This document shows, piece by piece, positions 1-11,343 of a stretch of DNA of 64,000 nucleotides. Within the stretch, counting starts at the first letter, position 1, and the number at the start of each line of letters is the position of its first letter. A model generated the notes under the pieces. It was not told where the DNA came from. It searched no databases and was given only the letters and a program-made list of their open reading frames with translations. Source of the DNA: Cryobacterium breve (GTDB lineage: Bacteria; Actinomycetota; Actinomycetes; Actinomycetales; Microbacteriaceae); NCBI RefSeq assembly GCF_004402375.1, contig NZ_SOGJ01000034.1, positions 1 through 64,000 of the forward strand. The letters are read 5' to 3'. Both the position numbers and the translations under genes were made by a program.

Positions 1-371
1 GTGCGCAGCTGCTTGCCCAACCGCATCCGCCGCCCCGCGGTCGGCCCCGAAACCAACGTCACCCGCTCGAGCAATTCCCCGGCGTTGCGGCACCCCTTCC
101 TCGCCGACAACTGCCCACTGCCGAGCTCGGGACGCGACCGATCAGCGACCTCCGCCGCCACCGCCACCCGCAACGCGTCCACCCGCCGGCCGAGCACCTC
201 TACCGCCGCCGTCACCAGCAACAGCCCGTCATCGTCGAAACCACGCACCCCCGAACACCGCAGAGATTCCCCGAGCCCCGCCGCGAAGGCCCGCAACTCG
301 GCAACCACCCGCGTCGCAGCACACGGACCGGGCGCGGCATCCGCATCAAGGATTTCCAGGAGGTTCGTCAC
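1..371 (-). CDS. DUF222 / 13E12-family HNH endonuclease, N-terminal part (runs off window)
   Basis: Only the first ~123 codons are in the window; the gene continues past base 1. The reverse strand reads from a GTG at 371, with GAGG about ten bases upstream, as VTNLLEILDADAAPGP and later contains LSARKGCRNAGELLERVT and GPTAGRRMRLGKQLR, typical of the DUF222 (13E12 repeat) region that precedes an HNH nuclease domain in actinobacteria. The HNH motif itself would lie outside the window, so nuclease activity is inferred from family knowledge. These genes are usually multicopy in Microbacteriaceae and often sit at strain-variable positions. An in-frame stop directly upstream fixes the start region. 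Confidence 0.8.
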   Translation of the reverse strand, partial: MTNLLEILDADAAPGPCAATRVVAELRAFAAGLGESLRCSGVRGFDDDGLLLVTAAVEVLGRRVDALRVAVAAEVADRSRPELGSGQLSARKGCRNAGELLERVTLVSGPTAGRRMRLGKQLR

Positions 372-469
372 AACATGAGTCTACCTCAAATAGAACATAT
401 CCACCATGGTTGATCATCTATTGTGAACGTAAATTCGTAGATAGCGACTACTGGCCGTCGAGGCGCCCG

Positions 470-3400
470 TCAGCCGGTCAGGGCCTTGTGGATGCGCTGC
501 AGGGAGACGGGCTCCGCGGCCTTGAGCTCTTGGGCGAAGAGACTGATTCTCAGCTCCTCGATCAGCCAGCGGGCGCGCACGAGGTTGACGGCCGCGTTCG
601 CCGGCAGCGGGATCGTGCCGCCGGCGTCCACGAACCGGCCGGTGGCCGACTGGCTCTCGTTCATCCAAACCCGGTCGCGGCTCGGGTTGTCGCCGAGTTT
701 CACGATGCGGGCGGTGATGCCCGCGAGGTAGCGCGGCAGGTGGCGCAGCTGGGCGAGGCCCGTGGCGCTCACGAAACCGGGATAGACCAGCCCGGCGAGC
801 TGCGCGCGGGCATCCGTCAGGGCAGGCAGCAGGGCCATGCTGGTGGAGGCCTTGAGCGCCTTGTCGGCGACGCGGGCCGCGGCGAGAATGCGCGCGACAA
901 GGCCGACCGTGTCAAACATTGAATCCATCACCACGCCGGAAACACGGTCCCGGACGGTGTCGAACTCCGCACGCATGAAAACCTGCCCGCCCGGCTTCAC
1001 CCGGAACAGAACGTCGTCGACGCTCGCCGCGAGGCAGTCGTCGAACAGCGCCTGGGTGGTGCGGTACGGGCTGGTGGCCAGGCTGAGCTTCTCGGCCCCG
1101 GTGAGGTGCTGCTGCACGTACGCGACCGGGGACGGCGTCGCGAGCAGAAGCAGCCGCCGCACCCCGCCGGGCAGGGTGCGGGCCTGCTCGGCCTCCGTGC
1201 TCATCATGCGGATGGCCACCGAGGTGCCCTCGTCGACCAGCGTCGGGTAACCGCGGATGGTGTTGTCCCCCTGCTTCGTGTCGAGGAAACGGGGCAGCTC
1301 GGGGAAATCCCAGGTGATGAGTCCGGAACGCTCGATCGCATTGGTGGGGGTGGCGGCGGATGCCGCGGCGACGCTTTCGCGGGCCTGGTTGCCGAGGCGT
1401 CGCTGCAGGTCGGGCAGATCCTTGCCGGAGGCGATCGGCCGCCCGCGTTCGTCGACGACCCGGAACGTCATGCGGAGGTGGGCCGGCACCCGGCCCAGCT
1501 CGAAGTCGTTCGCGGTAACCGGCACATAGGTGAGCTTCTGGATCAGGGCAGCAAGGGTCTCGGTGAACGGAATGTCGTCACGGTCGAACACCGACCGATC
1601 GGAGGCCCGGCCTGTGGAGACCGCCACCGACACCCCGCCCGTGCCCGATGCTCCGACCGACACCTCGCCCGGCGCCGCCGGAAGCTCGTTCAGCAGCCGC
1701 GTCGCCCAGTCGCCCGCGGGCACCACGTTTCGACGGATGCTCTTGGGCAGCGACTTGATCAACGCCGTGACCAGGTCGGCCCGGAGTCCCGGAACCTGCC
1801 AATCGAACCCGGTGGGGGAGAGCCGCGCGAGCAAGGCCAACGGGATCTGCACGGCCACGCCGTCGTCATCGGCGCCGGGCTCGAACCGGTAGCTGAGCGC
1901 GAACTTCTGGTCACCCTGGCGCCAGATCGGCGGGAAAACGGCCTCGTCGATCTCCGGTGCGTTCTCGGGGACCAGCGCCTCGGCGGTCATCGTGAGCAGG
2001 TCGGGCGTTTGCGCGCGCGCCTGCCGCCACCAGGTCTCGAATGTGCGCGTTGAGCATACGTCGGCGGGAATCAACTTCTGATAGAACTCGAACACGGCCT
2101 CGTCGTCGAACAGGATGTCGCGGCGCCGCGTGCGCTCTTCGAGTTCCGCGAGCTCCTTGCGCAGGCTCGTGTTGGCCCGGTCGAAGGCCGTGACGCGCTG
2201 GTCGATGCGGTCGAGGTCCCACTCACCCTCGACGAGAGCGTGCCGGATGAACAGGTCGCGGGCGTAGGCCGGGTCGACTCGAGCGAACTGGATCCGACGA
2301 CGCGGCACGATCGGCACCCCGTAGAGGGTGACCCGCTCATAGGCGACGACGGCTCCCTGCTTCTTCTCCCAGTGCGGTTCGGAGTAGCTGCGCTTGCAGA
2401 GGTCTCCGGCGAGCGGCTCGGCCCACGCCGGGTCGACGACCGCGTTCATCCGAGCGAAGAGGCGACTGGTTTCGACCAATTCGGCGCTCATCACTGCGTT
2501 CGGCTGCTTCTTGGCCAGCGCCGAGCCAGGGAAGATCACGAACCGTTGCTGCCGAGCGCCGATGTAATCCTTCTTGGCGATGTCCTTGAGCCCGATGTGG
2601 GAGAGCAGACCGGCCAGGAGGGAACGGTGGATGCCGTCGGGGTTCACACTGGGATCGCCGATGTGGAGTCCGAGCGGCTTGGCCATCTGACGCAGTTGCT
2701 TGTACACGTCCTGCCATTCGCGCACGCGCAGGTAATTGAGGAACTCGTTCTTGCAGAGTCGGCGGAACGCGCTGGAACCGAGCTCCTTCTGCTGCAGCTC
2801 GAGGTAGTTCCAGAGGTTCAGCAGGCTCAGGAAGTCGCTCGTCGGGTCGGTGAACCGGGCGTGCTGCTGGTCGGCCTGCGCGCGGCGCTCGAGCGGCCGT
2901 TCGCGCGGGTCCTGGATGGTGAGTCCGGAGACGATCACCATCACCTCGCGGCTCACCGCCTGCGTCTTCGACTCGATCACCATCCGCCCGAACCGAGGGT
3001 CGATGGGCAGCTTCGCGAGCTGCTGGCCGATGCGGGTCAGCTGGGAGATACCGGGTTGGGAGTTGCCGGACCTGCCGCCCGACTTGTTGCCGGCGCCGTG
3101 GCCGGCCGTGTCGGGTACGACCGCGCCGAGCTCGGCGAGCAGGTCGAGGCCGTCTTTGATGCCGCGCGAGTCGGGCGGGGTGAGGAATGGGAACGCCGCG
3201 ATGTCGCCGAGGCCGAGCGAGATCATCTGCAGGATGACCGCGGCCAGGTTGGTGCGCAGCACCTCCGGCTCGGTGTACTCGGGGCGGCGGCCGAAGTCGT
3301 CCTCCGAATAGAGGCGGATGGCGATGCCGTCGCTGGTGCGCCCGCTTCGTCCCGAGCGCTGGTTCGCGGACGCCTGCGAGATGGCCTCGATCGGCAGCCG

Positions 3401-4417
3401 CTGCACCTTCGAACGGACGCTGTACCGGCTGATCCGCGCAGTTCCGGCATCGATGACGTAACGGATGCCCGGCACGGTCAGGCTGGTCTCCGCCACGTTC
3501 GTGGCCAGCACGATGCGGCGCCGCACGCCGGCGACCTTCGACGGCTGGAACACCTTGTGCTGGTCGGCGGACGAGAGTCGCCCGTAAAGGGGAAGGATCT
3601 CGGTGGGGCTGGTGCGCGCCGAAGAGGCGTACTTGCCCTGCAGCGCGTCCGCGGCATCCCGGATCTCGGTCTCGCCGCTGAGGAAGACCAGAACGTCGCC
3701 GCTGGACTCCCTTTCGAGTTCATCGAGCGCGGCGGAGATCCCCTCGATGTAATCCCGGTCGACGGTAGGCGCGGCATCCGTCGTGTCGTCGTCGTCGCCG
3801 TCCATCGCCTCGACGACCAGCGGGCGGTAGCGGATCTCGACCGGGTAGGTGCGCCCGGAGACCTCGATGATCGGGGCCGGTGTGCCGTCGGGCGTGGCGA
3901 AGTGCTCGGCGAAGCTCTGCGGGTCGATCGTGGCGGAGGTGATGATGAGCTTGAGGTCGGGGCGCTGGGGCAGGAGCTGCCGCAGATAGCCGAGCAGGAA
4001 ATCGATGTTGAGGCTGCGCTCGTGCGCCTCGTCAATAATGATGGTGTCGTACTTGCGCAGCATTCGGTCGCGGTGCATCTCGTTGAGCAGGATGCCGTCG
4101 GTCATCAGCTTGATGCGGGTGTCGGGGCCGACCTGGTCGGTGAAACGCACCTGGTAGCCGACCGTCTGGCCCACTTCCTGACCGAGTTCCTCGGCGATGC
4201 GCTCCGCGATCGTGCGCGCGGCGAGACGACGGGGCTGGGTGTGGCCGATGTTCTCCCGGCCCAGCTCGAGGCAGATCTTCGGCAGCTGCGTGGTCTTGCC
4301 GGATCCCGTCGCGCCGGCGACGATGACCACCTGGTTGTCGCGGATGGCGCGGGCGATGTCCTCTCGGCGCTGGCTGACCGGAAGCTCGGGCGGAAAGGAG
4401 ATTTCGACGGGGATCAT
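470..4417 (-). CDS. hrpA: ATP-dependent RNA helicase HrpA (DEAH box)
   Basis: A DEAH-box RNA helicase of 1315 residues, the usual length for HrpA. Walker A GATGSGKTT lies at residues 35-43 and DEAH at 129-132, followed by the SAT motif (ITSATIDPQSFAEHF), the motif VI region QRSGRSGRTSDG, the HA2/OB region and the long DUF3418-type C-terminal half. ATP hydrolysis drives RNA unwinding or RNP remodelling in the cytoplasm; in other bacteria HrpA acts in mRNA processing and stalled-ribosome rescue. The ATG at 4417 is preferred over in-frame starts further upstream because AGAAGG lies six bases before it and the protein then begins at the conserved MIPVEISFPPELPVSQRR. Transcribed alone, divergent from the aldo/keto reductase. 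Confidence 0.95.
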   Translation of the reverse strand: MIPVEISFPPELPVSQRREDIARAIRDNQVVIVAGATGSGKTTQLPKICLELGRENIGHTQPRRLAARTIAERIAEELGQEVGQTVGYQVRFTDQVGPDTRIKLMTDGILLNEMHRDRMLRKYDTIIIDEAHERSLNIDFLLGYLRQLLPQRPDLKLIITSATIDPQSFAEHFATPDGTPAPIIEVSGRTYPVEIRYRPLVVEAMDGDDDDTTDAAPTVDRDYIEGISAALDELERESSGDVLVFLSGETEIRDAADALQGKYASSARTSPTEILPLYGRLSSADQHKVFQPSKVAGVRRRIVLATNVAETSLTVPGIRYVIDAGTARISRYSVRSKVQRLPIEAISQASANQRSGRSGRTSDGIAIRLYSEDDFGRRPEYTEPEVLRTNLAAVILQMISLGLGDIAAFPFLTPPDSRGIKDGLDLLAELGAVVPDTAGHGAGNKSGGRSGNSQPGISQLTRIGQQLAKLPIDPRFGRMVIESKTQAVSREVMVIVSGLTIQDPRERPLERRAQADQQHARFTDPTSDFLSLLNLWNYLELQQKELGSSAFRRLCKNEFLNYLRVREWQDVYKQLRQMAKPLGLHIGDPSVNPDGIHRSLLAGLLSHIGLKDIAKKDYIGARQQRFVIFPGSALAKKQPNAVMSAELVETSRLFARMNAVVDPAWAEPLAGDLCKRSYSEPHWEKKQGAVVAYERVTLYGVPIVPRRRIQFARVDPAYARDLFIRHALVEGEWDLDRIDQRVTAFDRANTSLRKELAELEERTRRRDILFDDEAVFEFYQKLIPADVCSTRTFETWWRQARAQTPDLLTMTAEALVPENAPEIDEAVFPPIWRQGDQKFALSYRFEPGADDDGVAVQIPLALLARLSPTGFDWQVPGLRADLVTALIKSLPKSIRRNVVPAGDWATRLLNELPAAPGEVSVGASGTGGVSVAVSTGRASDRSVFDRDDIPFTETLAALIQKLTYVPVTANDFELGRVPAHLRMTFRVVDERGRPIASGKDLPDLQRRLGNQARESVAAASAATPTNAIERSGLITWDFPELPRFLDTKQGDNTIRGYPTLVDEGTSVAIRMMSTEAEQARTLPGGVRRLLLLATPSPVAYVQQHLTGAEKLSLATSPYRTTQALFDDCLAASVDDVLFRVKPGGQVFMRAEFDTVRDRVSGVVMDSMFDTVGLVARILAAARVADKALKASTSMALLPALTDARAQLAGLVYPGFVSATGLAQLRHLPRYLAGITARIVKLGDNPSRDRVWMNESQSATGRFVDAGGTIPLPANAAVNLVRARWLIEELRISLFAQELKAAEPVSLQRIHKALTG

Positions 4418-4499
4418 GAGCCTTCTATCGTATGACCTCCGTGTGACCATGCGGTGAACGACGGATGCCGCGCCCGCTCGCGTCGGCGGCCCGACCTAG

Positions 4500-5342
<843 letters not shown>

Positions 5343-5402
5343 ACCGCCGACCGGCGCGTTAGGTTGGGTTGGGCGGGAAGCGCCCAGCGAGGAAGTTGAC
5401 GG

Positions 5403-6089
5403 ATGAACCCGATCGAGTGGCTTTTCGACGCACAGCTGCAGATCGGAACCCAGACGATTCTCTGGCGCGAGATCATCGGCAACGCCTTCGGCATCCTGAG
5501 CGCGGTCGGCGGCATGCGCCGCAAGGTGTGGGCCTGGCCGGTGGGAATCGTCGGGAACGTGCTGCTGTTCACGGTGTTCCTCGGTGCCGTCTTCGGAACC
5601 CCCAATCCGGTCAACCTGCTCGGGCAGGCGGGTCGGCAGATCATGTTCATCGTCGTGTCCATCTTCGGCTGGATCCAGTGGTCCCAGCATCGCCGCGGGG
5701 TCGCGCAGGCCGCCGTGGCGCCGCACTGGGCTGGGAACCGCGTCCGGATCCTGCTCGGCCTCGGGCTCGTGGCTGGAACCCTGATCCTCACGCCCGTCTT
5801 CCGGGCGCTCGGCTCGTTCGAACCGGTCTGGGCCGACGCCTGGATCTTCACCGGCTCGCTGCTGGCGACCTACGGGATGGCGAAGGGCTGGACCGAGTTC
5901 TGGCTGATCTGGGTGGCCGTCGACCTCGTCGGGGTTCCGCTGCTGCTGAGCGCCGGATACTACGCATCCGCTGTGCTGTACATCTTCTACGGGGCGTTCA
6001 CCCTCGTCGGCTTCTTCATCTGGATGCGCGTGCAACGCCGCCCGGCGACAGCATCCCCGGCCGCCGACCAGGCCGCCACCCGTTCCTGA
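5403..6089 (+). CDS. pnuC: PnuC-type nicotinamide riboside/mononucleotide transporter
   Basis: Integral membrane protein of 228 residues with about seven hydrophobic segments. The core WPVGIVGNVLLFTVF, an aromatic-rich SIFGWIQWSQH and the following helices match the PnuC family, which moves nicotinamide riboside or a related vitamin precursor across the membrane by facilitated diffusion coupled to intracellular phosphorylation. AGGAAG precedes the ATG. It lies 60 bases after the aldo/keto reductase in the same direction and may be cotranscribed. No NadR or kinase gene is adjacent, so the exact vitamin is uncertain. Confidence 0.88.
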   Translation: MNPIEWLFDAQLQIGTQTILWREIIGNAFGILSAVGGMRRKVWAWPVGIVGNVLLFTVFLGAVFGTPNPVNLLGQAGRQIMFIVVSIFGWIQWSQHRRGVAQAAVAPHWAGNRVRILLGLGLVAGTLILTPVFRALGSFEPVWADAWIFTGSLLATYGMAKGWTEFWLIWVAVDLVGVPLLLSAGYYASAVLYIFYGAFTLVGFFIWMRVQRRPATASPAADQAATRS

Positions 6090-6110
6090 ACGGGAGGGCA
6101 CAATGGAGGC

Positions 6111-8036
6111 ATGCCCAACCGCCTCGCCGACGCCATCAGCCCGTATCTGCGCTCGCATGCCGCCAACCCCGTGGACTGGTACGGATGGTGCGCGGAGGCC
6201 TTCGTCGAAGCCCGGCTGCGCGATGTGCCCGTGCTCGTCTCGATCGGCTATTCGACCTGCCACTGGTGCCACGTCATGGCCAGGGAGAGCTTCAGCGACC
6301 CCGAGCTCGCCGACTACCTGAACCGGCACTTCGTGAGCGTCAAGGTCGACCGGGAGGAACACCCCGAGGTCGACGCCACCTACCTGGCCGCGGCCAGCGC
6401 GTTCGTGGGCGGGCTCGGCTGGCCGCTGAACGTGTTCGTCACCCCTGAGGGTGCCGCCTTCTACGCGGGAACGTACTTTCCGCCGTCGCCGTTGCCAGGG
6501 CATCCGTCGTTCCGGCAGGTGCTCGAAGCGGTGACGGATGCCTGGACCACCCGCCGCGTCGAGGTCACCGAGAGCGCATCCCTCGTGGCCAAGGCCCTCG
6601 CGGCCGCCGCTGTGCCGGTCGTCGGTGGATCGCTGCCAGGCCCGCACGCGCTCGCCCGGGCCCAGGCCGAACTCGTGGGCATGGAAGACCCCCGCTTCGG
6701 CGGATTCGGCGGCGCGCCCAAATTTCCCGTGGCTCCGGTGCTCGGCTTCCTGCTCGGCTGGGTGGGAGAAGGGTCAGCGGCGGGAGAAGGGCAGTCCCTC
6801 GCGCTGCGCACGCTGAAGGGCGTCGGAGCCTCGCCCCTTCGTGACCCGGTCGAGGGTGGGTTCTTCCGCTACGCCGTGAACCAGGACTGGACCGACCCGC
6901 ACTACGAGCGCATGCTCTACGACAATGCCCAGCTTCTCGACCTCTACACGCAGGCCTGGCAGATCACCGGGCAGCAGTGGGCGCGCACCGTCGCCGAAGG
7001 CGTCGCCCGCTTCCTGACGACCGTGCTGCGCCTGCCCGGTGGCGGTTTCGCCAGCGCGCAGGACTCCGAGAGCACGGTGGGTGGGCGCCGGGTGGAGGGG
7101 GCCTACTACGGTCTGGACGCCGACGCCCGACTGCAGGAAACCCCGCCGGCCCTCGACGAGAAGGTGCTCACCGGCTGGAACGGCCTGGCCATCGCCGCAC
7201 TGGCCCGGGCCGGCTTCGCCTTCGGCAATCCCGGATTCACGGCTACCGCGGCGGCTGCGGCCGACTACCTCCTCGCACAGCACGTGCGCCGCGACGGGAG
7301 CCTGGTTCGGGCATCCATCGCGGGGCGCGCATCGACCGCGCAGGCCACCCTGGAGGACTACGGGATGTGGGCACGAGGTCTCCTCGAGCTGGCCCTGGCA
7401 ACGGGCGAGGTGCGCTACGCGACGACCGCGCGTCGACTCATCGACGGCACGCTGGGTCGAACGGATGCCGGAACGGTACCGCCCGCCGCCGACAGTCCCA
7501 GCGGGATGCCGTTCAGCGCCCCGGACGGGCCCGATCCGGTGCTTGCCGGGCAGGGACTCGCCCAGGATGTCGACCCGTCGGAGGGTGCCTATCCGTCCGG
7601 GATCAGCGCCGCCGCCGACGCGGCGAATCTGCTCTACCTGCTGACCGGCGAGGACCGTTATCGGGCCGCCGCTGTCGCCGCGATGGCCGTGCTCGGCAAC
7701 CGAGCCCTCGAACGACCGTTGGCGTTCGGAGCGGCGCTGCGACTGTCGGGTGCGCTGAACGGCCCCGTCGAACAGCTCCTGGTCGTCGTGCCCGACGCTT
7801 CATCACCCGATGAGGCTGCCGCCGGAGAAACCGCGAGCCTGCTCGACGTGGTTCGCCGCCGCGGAACCGGGCTCGTCGCATCCGTCACCGAGAGCCAGGC
7901 GCGCGCCTTCGCCGGCGCCGGTTTCGAGCTGTTCCGGGACCGGGCCGCGCATCAGGGCCGGCCGACGGCGTACCTCTGCCGTGACTTCGCCTGCCAACTG
8001 CCCGTCACCGACCCCGCTGATCTGCCTGGGCGGTGA
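6111..8036 (+). CDS. DUF255 thioredoxin-fold protein (YyaL/SSP411 family)
   Basis: Protein of 641 residues. Residues 1-165 form the DUF255 thioredoxin-like domain with [16 protein letters not shown], a CHWC active-site motif at Cys50-Cys53 and [10 protein letters not shown]. The remainder is the (alpha/alpha)6-barrel-like region with [24 protein letters not shown] and [20 protein letters not shown]. The family is conserved from bacteria to humans (SPATA20) but has no firmly established reaction; a redox or sugar-epimerase-like role is inferred by fold. It starts 21 bases after pnuC. An ATG at 6103 has a better-placed ribosome site but is in another frame, so initiation at 6111 rests on conservation of [13 protein letters not shown]. 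Confidence 0.9.
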   Translation: MPNRLADAISPYLRSHAANPVDWYGWCAEAFVEARLRDVPVLVSIGYSTCHWCHVMARESFSDPELADYLNRHFVSVKVDREEHPEVDATYLAAASAFVGGLGWPLNVFVTPEGAAFYAGTYFPPSPLPGHPSFRQVLEAVTDAWTTRRVEVTESASLVAKALAAAAVPVVGGSLPGPHALARAQAELVGMEDPRFGGFGGAPKFPVAPVLGFLLGWVGEGSAAGEGQSLALRTLKGVGASPLRDPVEGGFFRYAVNQDWTDPHYERMLYDNAQLLDLYTQAWQITGQQWARTVAEGVARFLTTVLRLPGGGFASAQDSESTVGGRRVEGAYYGLDADARLQETPPALDEKVLTGWNGLAIAALARAGFAFGNPGFTATAAAAADYLLAQHVRRDGSLVRASIAGRASTAQATLEDYGMWARGLLELALATGEVRYATTARRLIDGTLGRTDAGTVPPAADSPSGMPFSAPDGPDPVLAGQGLAQDVDPSEGAYPSGISAAADAANLLYLLTGEDRYRAAAVAAMAVLGNRALERPLAFGAALRLSGALNGPVEQLLVVVPDASSPDEAAAGETASLLDVVRRRGTGLVASVTESQARAFAGAGFELFRDRAAHQGRPTAYLCRDFACQLPVTDPADLPGR

Positions 8037-8385
8037 CACCCGTTCAATAATCGCCAGGGCGACTTCCCGCCGCAGTAATCTCAAGCCGACGGCTCGCCGT
8101 GCCCAACATCGCACACGAGTTGGTCACGCTGTTGCTGGCACTGACCATCGGCCTCCTCGGCATCAATGCCGCACAACGGACGCCGCGGGTCGGCGCTGCG
8201 CCGGGCGGGAGTCCGCGGAGGTGTGCGCTCCACATAGAATGAGCACGCGCCACCGCGTTCCACCGACTGCTTCGATCCCGGTCTCTGAACAGGCGTTGCC
8301 GTCCCGCATCAACGGACGCACTCTCCCTGGCATTGCGTGTGGTTGCCTCGTGAATGAGTGTTCCCAATTCTTCTCGAGGAGGACC
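8037..8385. other. 349-base gap between DUF255 and Stealth genes
   Basis: No recognisable gene or RNA. A 47-codon frame from a GTG at 8099 to 8242 on the plus strand encodes a peptide with one hydrophobic stretch (LVTLLLALTIGLLGI). It lacks a convincing ribosome site and is not called. The strong site CGAGGAGGACC just before 8386 belongs to the Stealth gene. Confidence 0.5.
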
Positions 8386-10134
8386 ATGGTCACGTTCGAC
8401 CGCACAGACACCGAGCGCCGCGTTGCGACCGACCCTGCGGGCACCCTGCCCGCACTGTCCCTGAGCAGTGAGCCCGAGCTCGTGCTGCTCTCACCCGACC
8501 CGCGCACCCGCCGTTTCGACCGCGAGGACGTGGTCGTGCGCAAGGGTGAGATCAACTTGATCAACGGACATTTCACTCCGCACGAGTCGATGGTCAAGGA
8601 CCTCCTCGCGATGCGTGACGCCCTCGAACGGGCCGGCATCGACTTCCTGCTCGTGCGCGGGGACAACGACCGCCCGGTGATCGCGGTCGACCGCACCTGC
8701 CGCAAGAACCTCACCCGGGTGCTTGCCGAGGAATTCGCGAACGAGCCCTTCTACGCAAAACCCCTCGACGGCAGTCTGACTCCGGCCCTGCTGCTGGCCG
8801 ACGGCGCCCTGTCGACGCTGCGCAAATCATCCGTCTTCCGGGTCTATCGACCGCGCATCGAACCGATCGGCCGCCTGCGCTACGGTGCCGAAACGGCGTT
8901 CCAATTCGAGCTCTGGCATTTCGGCGACGACGAGATCGTCGCGCCGGTCGAGAACTCCCTGATGCGGGCGCGGCTGCCCCGCTCTGAGGCCCGCGAGACC
9001 ACGATCGAGCTCTTCGGTCGCACCTGGCGCACCCTGCAGCACATGTTCGATGACTTGGCCAGCGACGTGAGTTTCGACATCGACATGGTCTTCTCCTGGG
9101 TCGACGGTTCATCGAGCGACTTCCAGCGTGAACGGGCCAAGCGCATGAAGGCCTACGTCGTCGGCGACGGCGACGACTCGGATGCCCGTTTCCGCCAGAT
9201 CGACGAGCTCAAGTATGCGCTCCGCAGCGTCTACATGTTCGCTCCCTGGGTGCGCCGCATCTTCATCGCCACGGATTCGCCGGCCCCGGAGTGGCTGGCC
9301 GAGCACCCGCGCGTCACCATCATGCGCAGTGAGGACTTCTTCCCCGACCTGAGCGTTCTGCCCACGCACAACTCGCACGCCGTGGAGAGCCAGTTGCACC
9401 GCATCCCCGGGCTGGCCGAGCACTTTTTGTATTCCAATGACGATATGTTCTTCGGCCGTCCGGTCGGTCCGGAGCTGTTCTTTTCGCCGGGCGGCGTGAC
9501 CAAATTCATTGAGGCGTCCACCCGGATCGGCCTTGGCGAGAACAACACCACCCGCAGCGGGTTCGAGAACGGTGCCCGAGTCAACCGGGCGCTGCTGCGC
9601 GAGCGGTTCGGCAAGGTCACCACCCGGCACCTCGAGCACACGGCGGCGCCGCTGCGCAAGAGCGTCATGGAGGAACTCGAGGCGGAGTTCCCCGCTGATT
9701 TCGCCCGCACCGCGGCCAGTCAGTTCCGTTCCGCGACCGATATCTCGGTGACGAACTCCCTGTACCACTATTACGCGCTGATGACAGGGCGCGCGGTGGC
9801 GCAGACCCAGGCGCGCTCGCTCTACATCGAGACAACCCTGAAGCTGGCGCTGCGCCAGATGAACGCTCTGCGCAAACGCCGCGATCAAGACATGTTCTGT
9901 CTCAATGACGGCAGCAACCCTGAGATCTCCGACGACGTGCGCCGCGCGGCCGTGACCGATTTTCTCGAGCGGTACTTCCCGATCGTCGCCCCGTGGGAGC
10001 GCGCGAGCCAGGCCGCGACCGACCAGTCCTCCGGTTCAGCCCAGGCCGGGCACCCTGCGCTGGCTAGCGGCGAACCCGGATCGGTGTGGTCATCGGGGAT
10101 TCACGGAACCCTGGCAGAGTACCCGCGGGCATGA
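8386..10134 (+). CDS. Stealth family sugar-phosphate phosphotransferase
   Basis: 582 residues starting at an ATG with GAGGAGG seven bases upstream; in-frame sequence further 5' has no supported start. The four Stealth conserved regions are recognisable: CR1 with [12 protein letters not shown] near residue 231, CR2 with [15 protein letters not shown] and [11 protein letters not shown] near 326-355, CR3 with [18 protein letters not shown] near 410, and CR4 with FCLNDG near 504. Stealth proteins transfer hexose-1-phosphates and build phosphodiester-linked surface polysaccharides such as capsule or wall polymer. The acceptor here is unknown, and no other capsule genes adjoin. The last 24 codons overlap the convergent metallophosphoesterase gene by 71 bases. 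Confidence 0.9.
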   Translation: MVTFDRTDTERRVATDPAGTLPALSLSSEPELVLLSPDPRTRRFDREDVVVRKGEINLINGHFTPHESMVKDLLAMRDALERAGIDFLLVRGDNDRPVIAVDRTCRKNLTRVLAEEFANEPFYAKPLDGSLTPALLLADGALSTLRKSSVFRVYRPRIEPIGRLRYGAETAFQFELWHFGDDEIVAPVENSLMRARLPRSEARETTIELFGRTWRTLQHMFDDLASDVSFDIDMVFSWVDGSSSDFQRERAKRMKAYVVGDGDDSDARFRQIDELKYALRSVYMFAPWVRRIFIATDSPAPEWLAEHPRVTIMRSEDFFPDLSVLPTHNSHAVESQLHRIPGLAEHFLYSNDDMFFGRPVGPELFFSPGGVTKFIEASTRIGLGENNTTRSGFENGARVNRALLRERFGKVTTRHLEHTAAPLRKSVMEELEAEFPADFARTAASQFRSATDISVTNSLYHYYALMTGRAVAQTQARSLYIETTLKLALRQMNALRKRRDQDMFCLNDGSNPEISDDVRRAAVTDFLERYFPIVAPWERASQAATDQSSGSAQAGHPALASGEPGSVWSSGIHGTLAEYPRA

Positions 10135-11002
10135 TTCGGATGCCGTCGGCCGCCAAGCGCCGCGCGCTCTCGGCGGCCTCGACGTATTCCAGCGCCGGGT
10201 ACTCGCCCAGCGGCACAACCGAGTGCAGCACGGTGTCGGCGAAAACATGCACCAGATTAAATGTGCGGGCGCCGTCGCGGCCGCGGGTGCCGCCGACCGG
10301 AACATTGAGGTCTTGCGTGTAGCAGGTGGCCGATGCAACCGACACCGGAATGCCGGCGAACGTGGCCATCGACGAGTAGTGCAGGTGCCCGGCCAAGATG
10401 CTGCGGACATCCGTGCCGCGTAGCACGTGGGCCAGGCGGCCCTGGTCCCGCAACTCGACCGACACGGCCAGATCGAGCACGCTGGGCACGGGCGGGTGGT
10501 GCATGGCGAGGATGGTGCCGTCGGGCGCCGGAACACTCAACTGCTCGGCGAGCCAGGTCAACTGCGCCTCGGTCACGGCGCCGTGGTGATGGCCGGGAAC
10601 GGATGTGTCCAGGGTGATCAGGCGCAGGCCGCCGATGAAGTCGACGCGGTCGATCGGCTCGGTGGATGCCGGTTCATTGAGCAGTGTGCTGCGGAAGGAC
10701 GCGCGGTCGTCGTGATTGCCCATCACCCAGAAGACCCGTGCTCCCAGCCGTGCGGCGGCCGGCTCGACGATACCCTGGAGCGCGCGGTAGGCATCCGGTT
10801 CGCCTTTGTCCGCCAGATCGCCGGTGATGATGATGGCGTCCGGCCGACCTGCTGAGGCTTCGACCTCCGCGAAGAGTTGCGTCAGGTGTGCGGTGCTGTC
10901 GACTCGGTCATAGAGGCGCCTGCCATTCGCGAGCAGGTGCGTGTCGCTGAGGTGGAGCAGAAAATGATCCGGCCTGGGGTATTCGGCCGTTCGAATGTTC
11001 AC
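10064..11002 (-). CDS. metallophosphoesterase (CpdA-like cyclic nucleotide phosphodiesterase type)
   Basis: Calcineurin-like phosphoesterase of 312 residues. All family metal-binding motifs are visible: SDTH (Asp20/His22), TGDLAD, MGNHDDR, MHHPP and GHLHYSS. The arrangement resembles class III 3',5'-cyclic nucleotide phosphodiesterases (CpdA/Rv0805), which hydrolyse cAMP or other phosphodiesters in the cytoplasm using two metal ions; the actual substrate is inferred. The start is GTG at 11002 with GGAAG six bases upstream. The 3' end overlaps the Stealth gene tail to tail. Confidence 0.88.
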   Translation of the reverse strand: MNIRTAEYPRPDHFLLHLSDTHLLANGRRLYDRVDSTAHLTQLFAEVEASAGRPDAIIITGDLADKGEPDAYRALQGIVEPAAARLGARVFWVMGNHDDRASFRSTLLNEPASTEPIDRVDFIGGLRLITLDTSVPGHHHGAVTEAQLTWLAEQLSVPAPDGTILAMHHPPVPSVLDLAVSVELRDQGRLAHVLRGTDVRSILAGHLHYSSMATFAGIPVSVASATCYTQDLNVPVGGTRGRDGARTFNLVHVFADTVLHSVVPLGEYPALEYVEAAESARRLAADGIRIMPAGTLPGFRESPMTTPIRVRR

Positions 11003-11343
11003 GGAGCTTCCATTCGTTGGGGCTAAGCACTCTTCGGTGAGTTCGCTGACTCTACTCCGATTATTTCACCAGTATGGGCTGAACCGGGGGTGAATGGCTG
11101 GCGAACAGCACGAAGGGCCCGGAGACTCGTTTCCGCGCGCAGGCCGGTCGCGGTCTCGGGACTCGACCTTCTTCGCGCCGCCCTCCGCCGCCCTCCGCGG
11201 CCTGCAGCGGCTGCATGGATGGGGCAGCCCTGACTTGTTGCTCCTGCGGTGCGGTTTTGGGGCGGCCCGAGCCTGATCGCTCTCCTTTTCATTCATCTTT
11301 CACGCTGCGCCGGCCCCGAACGGGGTCTCGGGGCCTCAGCACC
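11003..11343. other. 341-base divergent intergenic region
   Basis: Lies between the divergent metallophosphoesterase and PAP2 genes and must hold both promoters. No coding sequence, RNA or repeat could be supported. Reading frames that cross it have no ribosome sites and biased arginine/proline composition typical of non-coding GC-rich DNA. Confidence 0.5.

Noticed and set aside
2240-4435. Long open plus-strand frame opposite hrpA
   Set aside because: It is the antisense shadow of hrpA in GC-rich DNA; the Arg/Val/Asp/Gly-rich product shows no domain, and hrpA on the other strand is unambiguous.
8099-8242. 47-codon ORF with one hydrophobic stretch
   Set aside because: No Shine-Dalgarno sequence and an arginine/proline-rich tail; could be chance.
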